From: an uncultured Porphyromonadaceae bacterium
GTDB lineage: Bacteria > Bacteroidota > Bacteroidia > Bacteroidales > Muribaculaceae
DNA: 41,631 nucleotides
Direction: 5' to 3'
Assembly (NCBI GenBank): GCA_947175495.1
Contig: CAMWNB010000019.1
Location: 1-41,631 of the forward strand
Each line of letters opens with the position of its first letter. Position 1 is the stretch's first letter. Of this stretch, positions 33,951 to 41,631 are shown piece by piece. Below the pieces are notes generated by a model, which saw only the letters and a program-made list of their open reading frames with translations, did no database searches and was not told the DNA's origin. A program made the translations under genes and the position numbers.

Positions 33951-35915
33951 ATGAGAACACACCCGACAATCATCGCGGCCGCTATCATGTGTGCATCCTT
34001 CACAGTGCATGCCGTGGAGGCCCCGAAGCTGCAAGGCGAAATCATCGGCACCGAGCCCAATGCCGGCTACCGGCTCGAATCGGCTTTCGACGGCAACCTG
34101 TCCACCAGTTTCTACGCGCAGCGCTCCGGCTCATACTCGCGTCCCTGGGCCGGCCTCGACCTCGGCATCAGCCATGTGATTTCTCGCATCGGCTTCGCGC
34201 CCGACGCTTCCAGCCGCAGCTGCTCGCGCCTGGCAGTGTTCCAGGGAGCCACGAAGGCCGACTTCTCCGACGCGCTCCCCATAGCCATCGTGCCGGTGGA
34301 AGGCCCCGTGCCCGGACAGATGTTCTACATCGACGTGAACGTGTCGCGCGGATTCCGCTATGTGCGCATGGTCGGCGCCGGAGGCGCCCAGCTCAACCTT
34401 GCCGAACTTGAGTTCTACGGCACGCCGGGCGAAGGCGACGACTCGCAGTTCTTCCAGGTGACCAACCTGCCCACCGTGGCATTCAACACCCCCGGCATGG
34501 AAGAAATCAAAAGCAAGGACGACAAGCACCCCGGCAGCACAGTGCATGTGATATACGACGACGGCAAGTCTATCCTCACCGACACACAGGCCCAGATGAA
34601 AGGCCGCGGCAACGCATCGTGGGGCATGGACAAGAAACCCTTCCAGATAAAGTTCAACAAGAAGCAGCGCATCCTGCCCGACGCCCCGGCCAAGGCCAAG
34701 AAATGGACGCTCATCAACAACCACGGCGACAAGACACTGATGCGCAACCGCGTGGCCTTCGACATGAGCCGCGTCATAGGCATGGCTTACACGCCCTACT
34801 GCACCTTCGTCGACGTGATCTACAACGGCGAGTACGAAGGATGCTACCAGCTGTGCGACCAGATCGAGGTGAACGACAACCGCGTGAACATCACCGAGAT
34901 GGAACCCGGCGACACTGACGGCGACGCCCTCTCCGGCGGCTACCTTATAGAAGTGGACGCGTATGCCTACCAGGAGGAATCGTATTTCGTCACATCCTAC
35001 GGCGTGCCCGTCACCATCAAATCGCCCGACGACGATGAAATCACCCCCGAGCAGAAGCAGTATATCTCGGACTACTTCAACGCCTTCCACCTGGCCGCCT
35101 ATGCCGACAACTTCACCGACCCCGAAGCCGGCTACCGCCGCTATCTCGACCTCGACAGCTTTCTGCGCTATTTCATCTGCGGCGAGCTCAACGGCAACAC
35201 CGACACCTACTACAGCACCTACATCTACAAGCACCGCGGCGACGACCTGCTCTACACCGGACCCATCTGGGACATCGACCTGGGATTCAACAACGACAGC
35301 CGCACCTACGACATCAACTCGCACAGCGGATTCGTCTATGCCAGAGGCTCGTCGGCCGGCAACATGAGGCAACTCGTGCACCGCATCGTCGAGACCGATC
35401 CCGGCGCGCGCCTGCGCCTCAGCGAGATATGGTCGAAGCTGCGCAAGCTTCCCGAATTCAACGCCGACTATTTCAACGCCCGAATCGACGAATACGCCGG
35501 GCTCATCGACCGGTCGCAGACCTACAACTTCGTGCGCTGGCCCATCCTCTCGCAGTGGGTGCACATGAACCCCACGGTGCGCCACACGTTCAAGGCCGAA
35601 GTCGACGCCATAAAGAGCTACATCACCCGGCGTTTCGACGGCCTTGACAAGCTCATCGGCATCGTCGACGTGCCCGACGACCCCGGCCAGGGCGGCATCG
35701 CCGATGCCGCGGCCGAGCCTGCAAGCATCTCCCTCGACGGCGACATGCTCACCGCCGTGGGCCGTGCCGGCCATCCCCTCGACATCTACAGCATCGACGG
35801 ACGCCGACTGCGCCACTTCGCGCTCACCGGCGGCATCGACACCTTCGACATCAGCGACCTCAGCGGCATCCTCATTGTCCGCACCCCCGGCGCAGCACGC
35901 AAGATTCTGAAATAA
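33951..35915 (+). CDS. secreted CotH-family protein with discoidin-like domain and T9SS-like tail
   Basis: The 654-aa protein has a signal peptide (1-21), a discoidin-like galactose-binding domain (about 30-160, with SAFDGNLSTSFYA) and a CotH kinase-like domain (about 185-520). The latter shows MKGRGNASWGMDKKPFQIKF, WTLINNHGDKTLMRN, YEGCYQLCDQIEV and the acidic WDIDLGF. The last 80 residues look like a type IX secretion sorting domain: LDIYSIDGRRLRHFAL, FDISDLSGILIV and ARKILK. CotH of spore formers phosphorylates coat proteins; secreted bacterial members are poorly known. It is a single-gene unit with its own promoter and a following hairpin, and is probably displayed on the surface. Confidence 0.88.
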   Translation: MRTHPTIIAAAIMCASFTVHAVEAPKLQGEIIGTEPNAGYRLESAFDGNLSTSFYAQRSGSYSRPWAGLDLGISHVISRIGFAPDASSRSCSRLAVFQGATKADFSDALPIAIVPVEGPVPGQMFYIDVNVSRGFRYVRMVGAGGAQLNLAELEFYGTPGEGDDSQFFQVTNLPTVAFNTPGMEEIKSKDDKHPGSTVHVIYDDGKSILTDTQAQMKGRGNASWGMDKKPFQIKFNKKQRILPDAPAKAKKWTLINNHGDKTLMRNRVAFDMSRVIGMAYTPYCTFVDVIYNGEYEGCYQLCDQIEVNDNRVNITEMEPGDTDGDALSGGYLIEVDAYAYQEESYFVTSYGVPVTIKSPDDDEITPEQKQYISDYFNAFHLAAYADNFTDPEAGYRRYLDLDSFLRYFICGELNGNTDTYYSTYIYKHRGDDLLYTGPIWDIDLGFNNDSRTYDINSHSGFVYARGSSAGNMRQLVHRIVETDPGARLRLSEIWSKLRKLPEFNADYFNARIDEYAGLIDRSQTYNFVRWPILSQWVHMNPTVRHTFKAEVDAIKSYITRRFDGLDKLIGIVDVPDDPGQGGIADAAAEPASISLDGDMLTAVGRAGHPLDIYSIDGRRLRHFALTGGIDTFDISDLSGILIVRTPGAARKILK

Positions 35916-35934
35916 TCCCTTACGGAAAACAACT

Positions 35935-35982
35935 GACGGGCGCAAAAAGACGTGGTCTCTACCCATGCCTTTTGCGCCCGTC
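35935..35982 (+). terminator. strong hairpin after the CotH-family gene
   Basis: A perfect 13-bp stem, GACGGGCGCAAAA (35935-35947) with TTTTGCGCCCGTC (35970-35982), lies 19 nt past the stop. No U-tract follows, so termination efficiency is uncertain and it may instead protect the 3' end. Confidence 0.6.
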
Positions 35983-36047
35983 GCTCCCATCGTTGGCAAA
36001 AAAGCTTAAAAAAACGCCCTTAATTTTTTATTCTTGGAAAATATGGC

Positions 36048-36055
36048 TATCTTTG
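36048..36055 (+). promoter_or_regulatory. -7 box of greA
   Basis: TATCTTTG fits TAnnTTTG. No TTG is seen 19-20 bp upstream, only an AT-rich tract. The leader before ATG 36173 would be about 115 nt. Confidence 0.5.
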
Positions 36056-36172
36056 CCACATAAATTCTGGACAGCACAAAAAACAACAGGGACTCAGCCA
36101 ACCCATGCGGCCGAGTTTCTCTTTTTTATTGTAGCTACCGTAAACAACTCATCACTCTAAATCCTCAACGCC

Positions 36173-36643
36173 ATGGCTATAACCTACATGACCAAGGAAG
36201 GTTACAAAAAGAAAATGGAAGAAATCGCGTTTCTCGAAAACGTGAAACGCCCCGAAATATCCCGCGCTATCGCCGAAGCACGCGACAAAGGCGACCTCAG
36301 CGAGAACGCCGAGTACGATGCCGCCAAGGAAGCACAGGGCATGCTCGAAATGAAAATCGCCCAGCTCAAGGACCTTGTGGCCAACGCACGCATCATCGAC
36401 GACAGCAAACTCAACACCGACGAGGTGCAGATTCTCAACCGCGTGAAAATCAAAAACGTGGCCAACGGACAGACCATGGAGTACACCATCGTGGCCGACA
36501 GCGAGGCCAACCTCCGCGAAAAGAAGATTGCCTCTTCCACCCCCATCGCCCAGGGCCTCCTCGGCCACAAGCTCGGCGAAGTGGTGGAAATCCGCGTGCC
36601 CAACGGACTCATGAAATTCGAAATCGTAGAAATCTCCTTCTGA
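36173..36643 (+). CDS. greA: transcription elongation factor GreA
   Basis: GreA rescues backtracked RNA polymerase by stimulating transcript cleavage. Its coiled-coil tip carries the conserved acidic pair Asp41 and Glu44 in GDLSENAEYDAAKE. The C-terminal domain includes SSTPIAQGLLGHKLGE. At 156 aa it is normal. Its stop TGA shares its last base with the ATG of the HIT gene (TGATGG), which points to coupled translation. Confidence 0.96.
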   Translation: MAITYMTKEGYKKKMEEIAFLENVKRPEISRAIAEARDKGDLSENAEYDAAKEAQGMLEMKIAQLKDLVANARIIDDSKLNTDEVQILNRVKIKNVANGQTMEYTIVADSEANLREKKIASSTPIAQGLLGHKLGEVVEIRVPNGLMKFEIVEISF

Positions 36644-37050
36644 TGGCAACACTGTTCTCCCGCATCGCAGCCGGCGAAATCCCCTGCTACAAGATAGCCG
36701 CCGACGACCGCCACTTCGCATTCCTCGACATCAACCCCGTGGCCCCCGGCCATGTGCTGGTGATTCCCCGCCGCGAGGTGCCCTACATCTTCGACCTCAC
36801 CGACGAAGAAACCGCCGCACTCCACATCTTCGCGCGCCGCGTGGCCCGCGCAGTAGAGGCCGCCATGCCCTGCAAGCGCGTGGGCATGACAGTCATAGGC
36901 CTCGAGGTGCCCCACGCCCACATCCACCTCATCCCCATCAACGTGGAGAACGACATGAACTTCGCCAAGGGCAAGCTCACACTTCCGGAAGCCGAAATGC
37001 AACACATAGCCGACGCCATCAGCGCCGAATACGCAAAAATCACCGACTGA
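36643..37050 (+). CDS. HIT family nucleotide hydrolase or transferase
   Basis: The 135-aa protein begins with TLFSRIAAGEIPCYKI and ends with the histidine triad HAHIHLIP (His91, His93, His95), the catalytic motif of HIT hydrolases that act on phosphoramidates or dinucleoside polyphosphates. The exact substrate cannot be read from sequence. It overlaps greA by 1 nt and the next gene by 1 nt, so three genes form a tight operon. Confidence 0.94.
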   Translation: MATLFSRIAAGEIPCYKIAADDRHFAFLDINPVAPGHVLVIPRREVPYIFDLTDEETAALHIFARRVARAVEAAMPCKRVGMTVIGLEVPHAHIHLIPINVENDMNFAKGKLTLPEAEMQHIADAISAEYAKITD

Positions 37051-38147
37051 TGAAACGCCTGTTCATTCCCACCCTGGCAGCACTCGCAGTGGCTGCCTGC
37101 TCCGGCCCCGAAGGCTGGACCGTAGAAGGCACCGTAGAAGACGGCGAAGGCCGCAAAATGGCCGTCGAAGGCTTCAACGCAGGCCGATGGTACGTCATCG
37201 ACAGCGTGCAGATAGAGCGCGGCGGCAGCTTCGCCTACCACGCTCCGGCCCCCGCCGCCGTGGCCGAAGTGCTCCGCCTCAACTTCGACGGACGCACCAT
37301 CTATTTCCCCGTCGACAGCATCGACCGCCTCAGCATCGCCACCGACACAGCAGGCTTCGGCACCGACTACACCCTCACAGGCACTCCCGCCGCCGAGAAA
37401 ATAGTGGCCATCGACCGCATGATTGCCGCCGGCGTGGCTGCCAAAGGCGCCGACGGAGCCCTGGCCGACCCCGAGCTCAAGCAAAAGCTCAACGAAATAG
37501 CCATCAACGACTCCACCTGCATCGCGGCCTACTACATCATCAACAAAAACATCGGCGGACGACCGCTCTACGACCTCTCGCAGCGCCGCGACCTCGGCAT
37601 CGTGGGAGCAGTGGCCCAGCGCTTTGCCGACATGCGACCCGACGACGCACGCACGAAGTGGCTCACACAGATCTACCTCGCCGCACGCCGAGCCTCCAAT
37701 CCCGCGGCTGCCACCTCCGGCGTCACCCTCGAGGCCCAGGAAAGCGGCCTCATCGACATCACGCGCTTCGACAACCGCGGCGCATCGCAGAGCCTCGCCG
37801 AAGTGGCAGGCAAAGGCGGCGTCACCGTGCTCAGCTTCACCAACTACGACCTCGAAAACTCGCCGGCCTACAACGTAATCCTCGCCGACCTGCACCGCCG
37901 CTATGCCGCGCAGGGACTGCAAATCTACCAGATAGCCTTCGACGCCGACGAAGTGGAATGGAAGCGCAAGGCCGACAACCTGCCCTGGATCACCGTGTGG
38001 AACTCCCCCGTCGACGGCGCCGACGTGCTCATGCAGTACAACGTCGGAACACTGCCTCTCACCTACGTCATCGACCGCAACGGCACCATCGCCGAGCGCG
38101 TCGTCGATCCCGCCAAGCTCTCTGCCGCCGTGGCAAAGCACATCTAA
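37050..38147 (+). CDS. DUF4369 / thioredoxin-fold lipoprotein without redox cysteines
   Basis: The signal ends in ALAVAACSG, with the lipid-modified Cys near residue 17, so it should be anchored in the envelope. An N-terminal DUF4369-like beta domain (about 20-125, WTVEGTVEDGEGRKMAVEGF) precedes a helical part and a C-terminal thioredoxin-like domain (about 240-365). The strand VTVLSFTNYDLENSP stands where WCxxC would be, and the cis-Pro region is VGTLPLTYVIDRNG. Both cysteines are therefore missing, and a redox role is unlikely. Such proteins are common in Bacteroidetes and may bind folding clients or peptides. The start overlaps the HIT stop (TGATGA). Confidence 0.85.
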   Translation: MKRLFIPTLAALAVAACSGPEGWTVEGTVEDGEGRKMAVEGFNAGRWYVIDSVQIERGGSFAYHAPAPAAVAEVLRLNFDGRTIYFPVDSIDRLSIATDTAGFGTDYTLTGTPAAEKIVAIDRMIAAGVAAKGADGALADPELKQKLNEIAINDSTCIAAYYIINKNIGGRPLYDLSQRRDLGIVGAVAQRFADMRPDDARTKWLTQIYLAARRASNPAAATSGVTLEAQESGLIDITRFDNRGASQSLAEVAGKGGVTVLSFTNYDLENSPAYNVILADLHRRYAAQGLQIYQIAFDADEVEWKRKADNLPWITVWNSPVDGADVLMQYNVGTLPLTYVIDRNGTIAERVVDPAKLSAAVAKHI

Positions 38148-38184
38148 GGTCAACAATAGTTAAAAAATATTATATTAAGTTAAT

Positions 38185-38221
38185 ATTACAGGCGCCGGCT
38201 GTCATTGCCGGCGCCTGTAAT
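38185..38221 (+). terminator. 15-bp perfect hairpin ending the greA operon
   Basis: ATTACAGGCGCCGGC (38185-38199) pairs fully with GCCGGCGCCTGTAAT (38207-38221) around a 7-nt loop. No U-tract follows on the plus strand, but an A/T-rich stretch precedes it. It separates the greA operon from the promoter of rimP-nusA-infB. Confidence 0.65.
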
Positions 38222-38244
38222 GCGCATATCCGCGAAAAAATCAC

Positions 38245-38252
38245 TACCTTTG
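38245..38252 (+). promoter_or_regulatory. -7 box of rimP-nusA-infB
   Basis: TACCTTTG fits TAnnTTTG, 23 bp past the upstream hairpin. Transcription would start near 38256, leaving a 52-nt leader that contains a terminator hairpin. A -33 TTG is not evident. Confidence 0.55.
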
Positions 38253-38269
38253 CACAAACTTCAGAGTGA

Positions 38270-38301
38270 AGGAGGGGGCACGGCGCTTCCTCCTATTTTT
38301 T
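38270..38301 (+). terminator. intrinsic terminator in the rimP leader (possible attenuator)
   Basis: AGGAGGGGGC (38270-38279) pairs with GCTTCCTCCT (38285-38294): 10 bp including two G-U pairs, with the loop ACGGC. It is followed by A and six T (38296-38301). This is a textbook intrinsic terminator placed between the promoter and the rimP ATG at 38308. The 5' arm also contains AAGGAGG, a perfect Shine-Dalgarno-like sequence that the stem would hide. Confidence 0.65.
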
Positions 38302-38307
38302 AAGATT

Positions 38308-38778
38308 ATGATTGACAAGCAGAAACTCACCGACACCGTCCTCGAAGCCATCAAGGACACCGACATATTCCTCGTGGACGCGCGCGTCACGCCCGCCAAC
38401 GAGATAACCGTCGAAATTGACTCGCCCGCAGGCATCGACATCGACACCTGCGCGCGCATCACCCGCCGCATCGAGGAAGTATTCGACCGCGACGTCGAGG
38501 ACTACGAGCTGGAAGTGGGTTCGGCAGGTCTCACGGCCCCGATGCGTGTCCGCGGACAGTTCCTCAAAAACATAGGCAACCCCGTGGAAGTGCTCACCGC
38601 CGACGGCCGCAAGATGCACGGCACGCTCACGGCAGTCAACGACGACGCCACCGAGTTCACCGTCACAGTCCCCGTCAAGGTCAAAGAGCCCGGAGCCAAG
38701 CGCCCCGTCGTGCGCGACGAGGAAATCACCCTTTCCGTGGCCGACACCAAATACGTCCGCTACGAGATTACTTTCTGA
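38308..38778 (+). CDS. rimP: ribosome maturation factor RimP
   Basis: RimP assists assembly of the 30S subunit. The 156-aa protein shows IFLVDARVTPANEITVEID, DIDTCARITRRIEEVFD and YELEVGSAGLTAPMRVRGQ, matching the two-domain RimP fold. I start it at ATG 38308 (MIDKQKL); the longer frame would include the leader terminator. The order rimP-nusA-infB is the classic bacterial one. Confidence 0.92.
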   Translation: MIDKQKLTDTVLEAIKDTDIFLVDARVTPANEITVEIDSPAGIDIDTCARITRRIEEVFDRDVEDYELEVGSAGLTAPMRVRGQFLKNIGNPVEVLTADGRKMHGTLTAVNDDATEFTVTVPVKVKEPGAKRPVVRDEEITLSVADTKYVRYEITF

Positions 38779-38812
38779 AAACAAAACAAAAACATCATAC
38801 ACATTTAGAGCT

Positions 38813-40069
38813 ATGGCCAAGAAAGAGGCAACACCCAACATGGTAGAGCAGTTCGCTGAGTTCAAAGAACTTAAAAACATCGACAAGACCACGATGATCA
38901 GCGTGCTGGAAGAGTCGTTCCGCAACGTCCTCGCCAAAATGTTCGGCACCGACGAGAACCTCGACGTAATCCTCAACCCCGACAAGGGCGACGTGCAGAT
39001 CTTCCAGAACCTCACCGTCGTGCCCGACGGCGAAGTGGAGAACCCCAACCTGCAGATATCCCTTTCCGACGCCCGCGCCGACGACGACCCCGACGCCGAA
39101 GTGGGCGAGGAACACACCAAGGAGATTTTCTTCGACAAGTTCGGCCGCCGCGCCATCCTCAACCTCCGCCAGACGCTCCAGAGCAAAATCCTCGACCTCC
39201 AGCACGAGGCCGTGTTCGAGAAGTTCAAGGACCTCGAAGGCGAGCTCGTCAGCGGCGAGGTCTACCAGACATGGAGCCGCGAGACACTCCTGCTCGACGA
39301 CGAGAAGAACGAACTGCTCCTGCCCAAGAGCGAGAGCATCCCCGGCGACTTCTTCCGCAAGGGCGAGACCGTGCGCGCCGTCATAGCCAACGTCGACAAC
39401 AAGAACAACAACCCCAAGATCACCGTCAGCCGCACCAACGAGCAGTTCCTGCGCCGGCTCTTCGAACTTGAGGTGCCCGAAATCCACGACGGCCTCATCA
39501 GCATACGCGCCGTCGCACGCATCCCCGGCGAACGCGCCAAGATTGCCGTCGAGAGCTACGACGACCGCATCGACCCCGTAGGCGCATGCGTGGGCGTAAA
39601 GGGCAGCCGCATCCACGGCATCGTGCGCGAGCTCCGCAACGAGAACATCGACGTCATCAACTACACCGCCAACCCCTCGCTCTTCATCCAGCGCGCGCTC
39701 TCGCCCGCCAAGGTCAGCAGCATCCGCCTCGACGAAGAAGAAAAGAAGGCCGAAGTGTTCCTCCGCCCCGAGGAAGTGTCGCTGGCCATCGGCAAGAACG
39801 GCCTCAACATCAAGCTCGCATCCATGCTCACCGGCTACACCATCGATGTCTACCGCGACACTGACGACGCCTACGAGGAAGACATCTACCTCGACGACTT
39901 CAAGGATGAAATCGACGAATGGATCATCGAGGCCCTCAAGAACGAAGGCTTCGTCACAGCCAAGAGCGTGCTCAACGCACCACGCGACATGATCATCGAG
40001 AAGGCCGACCTCGAGGAGGAGACCGTCGACAACATCCTCGCCATCCTCCGCGCCGAGTTCGAGGACTGA
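38813..40069 (+). CDS. nusA: transcription termination/antitermination factor NusA
   Basis: NusA binds RNA polymerase and RNA and influences pausing, termination and antitermination. The 418-aa protein has an N-terminal polymerase-binding domain, an S1 domain (about 130-200, GELVSGEVYQTWSRETLLL) and KH domains with VGACVGVKGSRIHGIVREL and SLAIGKNGLNIKLASMLTG. An acidic C-terminal stretch follows. It has no long repeat extension like that of E. coli NusA, which is usual outside Proteobacteria. Because NusA can act on hairpins, the terminator in this operon's own leader invites an autoregulatory reading. Confidence 0.96.
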   Translation: MAKKEATPNMVEQFAEFKELKNIDKTTMISVLEESFRNVLAKMFGTDENLDVILNPDKGDVQIFQNLTVVPDGEVENPNLQISLSDARADDDPDAEVGEEHTKEIFFDKFGRRAILNLRQTLQSKILDLQHEAVFEKFKDLEGELVSGEVYQTWSRETLLLDDEKNELLLPKSESIPGDFFRKGETVRAVIANVDNKNNNPKITVSRTNEQFLRRLFELEVPEIHDGLISIRAVARIPGERAKIAVESYDDRIDPVGACVGVKGSRIHGIVRELRNENIDVINYTANPSLFIQRALSPAKVSSIRLDEEEKKAEVFLRPEEVSLAIGKNGLNIKLASMLTGYTIDVYRDTDDAYEEDIYLDDFKDEIDEWIIEALKNEGFVTAKSVLNAPRDMIIEKADLEEETVDNILAILRAEFED

Positions 40070-40136
40070 CCCGAAGCCCCTACCATCCCTCTCTCCGCTC
40101 CTCACCAAATAACGAACGCAGTTTTTAACACATCAT

Positions 40137-41631
40137 ATGGCGAAACAAAAGATAAGCAACCTCGCAAAGGAACTCAACGTGGGCCTGCCCAACATCTTCG
40201 AGTTCCTGCGCAAAAACAACATCGAGATTGTCGAAAACCCCAACACACGCGTTGAGGAATCCGTCGTCGCGATGCTCACACATCATTTCCAACCCGACCG
40301 AGAGTTAAAGACTCGTTCCGATCAGCAGACCAACGACCGCCAGCAGCAGCGCGCAGCAGCGCGAGCCACGGCGCCCGCACGCCCTGCCGAACCCGAGGAG
40401 GCCCGCACGCCCTCCGACCTCGGCCAGAAACCCCGCATCCTCGGCAAAATAGAGCTCGACGAAAAAGGCAACCCCGTAAGACCTTCGCGCGAGGCCGAAG
40501 AAGCCGCACGCAAGGCAGCCGAGGCAAAGGCAGCCGCAGAGGCCGAAGCAGCACGCAAGGCAGCCGAGGAAAAAGCCGCGGCCGAAGCAGCAGAGGCCGC
40601 ACGCAAGGCAGCCGAAGAAAAAGCCGCGGCCGAAGCAGCAGAGGCCGCGCGCAAGGCAGCCGAAGAAAAAGCCGCAGCCGAAGCAGCCGAGGCCGCACGC
40701 AAGGCCGCCGAAACACCGGCCGCCGAGCCCGTGGCAGAAGCCAAGACCGAAGCTAAGACAGAAGCCGAAGCGCCCGCAGCTCCCGCCGAGCCCGAAGTGT
40801 TCACCACAGGCTCCACACCCCGCGTGCAGGGTCCCGTGATTCTCGGCAAAATAGACCTATCAGCCATCAACTCCAACACCCGCCCCAAGAAAAAGACCAA
40901 GGAAGAGCGACGCAACGAACGCGCCGCACGCCAGGGAGGCGGAGCCACAGGAGGCGCCCAGCAGGGCGCGGCAGGCCAGGGAGGCGACTCCCGCCGCAAG
41001 CGCAACCGCATAGGCGGCTCGCAGAAAGTCGACATCGAGAAGGCAGGCCGCCAGGCCGCCAACGAACCCCGCCGCGACCGCAGCCAGCAGCCCGGAGCCG
41101 GCAGCCAGCGCCCGCCCAAAAACCAGGCCGGAGGCAAGCAGCGCCCGCCCAAAGCCGCACCGGTGCCCGAAGTCAACGACGAGGACGTATCGAAGCAGGT
41201 AAAAGAGACCCTCGCACGCCTCACCAGCAAGGACAAAGGTCTCAAAAAAGGCGCGAAATGGCGCAAGGAGAAGCGCGACGCCAACGCCGCACGCGCCGAG
41301 CAGGCCGCACGCGCCGAGCAGGCCGAGAGCCGCACCCTCAAGCTCACCGAGTTCGTGACGGCCAACGACCTCGCCATCATGATGGATGTGCCCATCAACC
41401 AGGTCATCGCCACATGCATGAACATCGGCGTGATGGTCAGCATCAACCAGCGCCTCGACGCCGAGACCATCAACATCGTGGCCGAGGAATTCGGCTACAC
41501 CACCGAGTACGTCTCCGCCGAGGTGGCCGACGCCATACACCAGGAGGACGACAAAGAGGAAGACCTCATGGCACGCCCGCCCATCGTCACCGTCATGGGC
41601 CACGTCGACCACGGCAAAACCTCGCTGCTCG
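40137..41631 (+). CDS. infB: translation initiation factor IF-2 (5' part, cut by window edge)
   Basis: IF-2 is the GTPase that brings initiator tRNA to the ribosome. The frame starts at ATG 40137 ([13 protein letters not shown], the IF2N domain) and stays open to the right edge, ending in the G1 motif [13 protein letters not shown]. Between lie a long Ala/Glu/Lys-rich linker with 48-bp tandem repeats (40551-40694), a basic Gly/Gln/Arg segment and a second IF2N-like domain ([17 protein letters not shown]). The rest of the GTPase lies outside. The long linker before the G domain is usual in Bacteroidetes. It starts 67 nt after nusA. Confidence 0.95.
   Translation, partial: MAKQKISNLAKELNVGLPNIFEFLRKNNIEIVENPNTRVEESVVAMLTHHFQPDRELKTRSDQQTNDRQQQRAAARATAPARPAEPEEARTPSDLGQKPRILGKIELDEKGNPVRPSREAEEAARKAAEAKAAAEAEAARKAAEEKAAAEAAEAARKAAEEKAAAEAAEAARKAAEEKAAAEAAEAARKAAETPAAEPVAEAKTEAKTEAEAPAAPAEPEVFTTGSTPRVQGPVILGKIDLSAINSNTRPKKKTKEERRNERAARQGGGATGGAQQGAAGQGGDSRRKRNRIGGSQKVDIEKAGRQAANEPRRDRSQQPGAGSQRPPKNQAGGKQRPPKAAPVPEVNDEDVSKQVKETLARLTSKDKGLKKGAKWRKEKRDANAARAEQAARAEQAESRTLKLTEFVTANDLAIMMDVPINQVIATCMNIGVMVSINQRLDAETINIVAEEFGYTTEYVSAEVADAIHQEDDKEEDLMARPPIVTVMGHVDHGKTSLL
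40551..40694 (+). repeat. three 48-bp tandem repeats inside infB
   Basis: Units at 40551-40598, 40599-40646 and 40647-40694 differ by only a few bases and encode [16 protein letters not shown] each time. Partial units flank them. They build a charged helical linker, and the copy number may vary between strains. Confidence 0.88.

Noticed and set aside
38266-38307. ATG-type start of rimP near 38266
   Set aside because: The extra 14 residues would be encoded by the terminator hairpin and T-run. RimP similarity begins at ATG 38308.

Overview
The window reads as a chromosomal stretch from a GC-rich member of the Bacteroidales. The gut family Muribaculaceae is my best guess, but no marker here proves the family. 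The grounds are promoters of the Bacteroidetes type (-7 box TAnnTTTG, often with TTG or TTTG about 20 bp upstream), the near absence of Shine-Dalgarno sequences, Bacteroidetes-only families (T9SS plug/DUF5103, DUF3109, DUF4254, DUF4369, CotH protein with a T9SS-like tail), a short phosphoglycerate dehydrogenase with Lys in place of the catalytic His, and lipoproteins with short lipoboxes.

Layout. Positions 1-645 hold a possible gene tail, a repeated GTGGTGAC element and tRNA-Phe. Positions 656-7657 are a core block: a bifunctional (p)ppGpp synthetase/hydrolase, a 7TM-HD phosphodiesterase, tRNA-Arg, uracil-DNA glycosylase, the T9SS plug-like protein and a Cys-rich DUF3109 protein. Positions 7669-11922 are accessory. 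A lone RepA-like ATPase on the minus strand and a pair of AT-richer lipoproteins are separated by three copies of a roughly 60-65 bp palindromic GTTTC repeat. Positions 11923-19876 hold the most unusual locus: a membrane-anchored von Willebrand A protein, a tubulin/FtsZ-superfamily GTPase of 924 aa, and an 1114-aa protein that joins a possible degenerate tubulin-like domain, a papain-like (C1) peptidase with an intact Cys-His-Asn set and a two-helix membrane hairpin. The three genes lie in tandem behind one promoter and look like one machine.

Positions 20188-25000 form a second accessory operon, probably for peptide export: an outer-membrane beta-barrel whose reading frame opens with a double-glycine-type leader, a C39 peptidase-containing ABC transporter, and a 64-aa single-pass protein resembling only the membrane anchor of an HlyD adaptor.

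Positions 25227-41631 are core again: pyrG (with a possibly structured leader), yidC, DUF4254, a GT9 glycosyltransferase, ruvB, serC-serA, a secreted CotH-family protein, greA-HIT-thioredoxin-like lipoprotein, and rimP-nusA-infB. The last operon has a canonical intrinsic terminator between its promoter and its first start codon, which suggests attenuation. infB runs off the right edge within its first GTP-binding motif.

The strong GC bias at third codon positions creates very long antisense open frames, and these were discarded. All homology statements rest on reading motifs by eye, with no database search.
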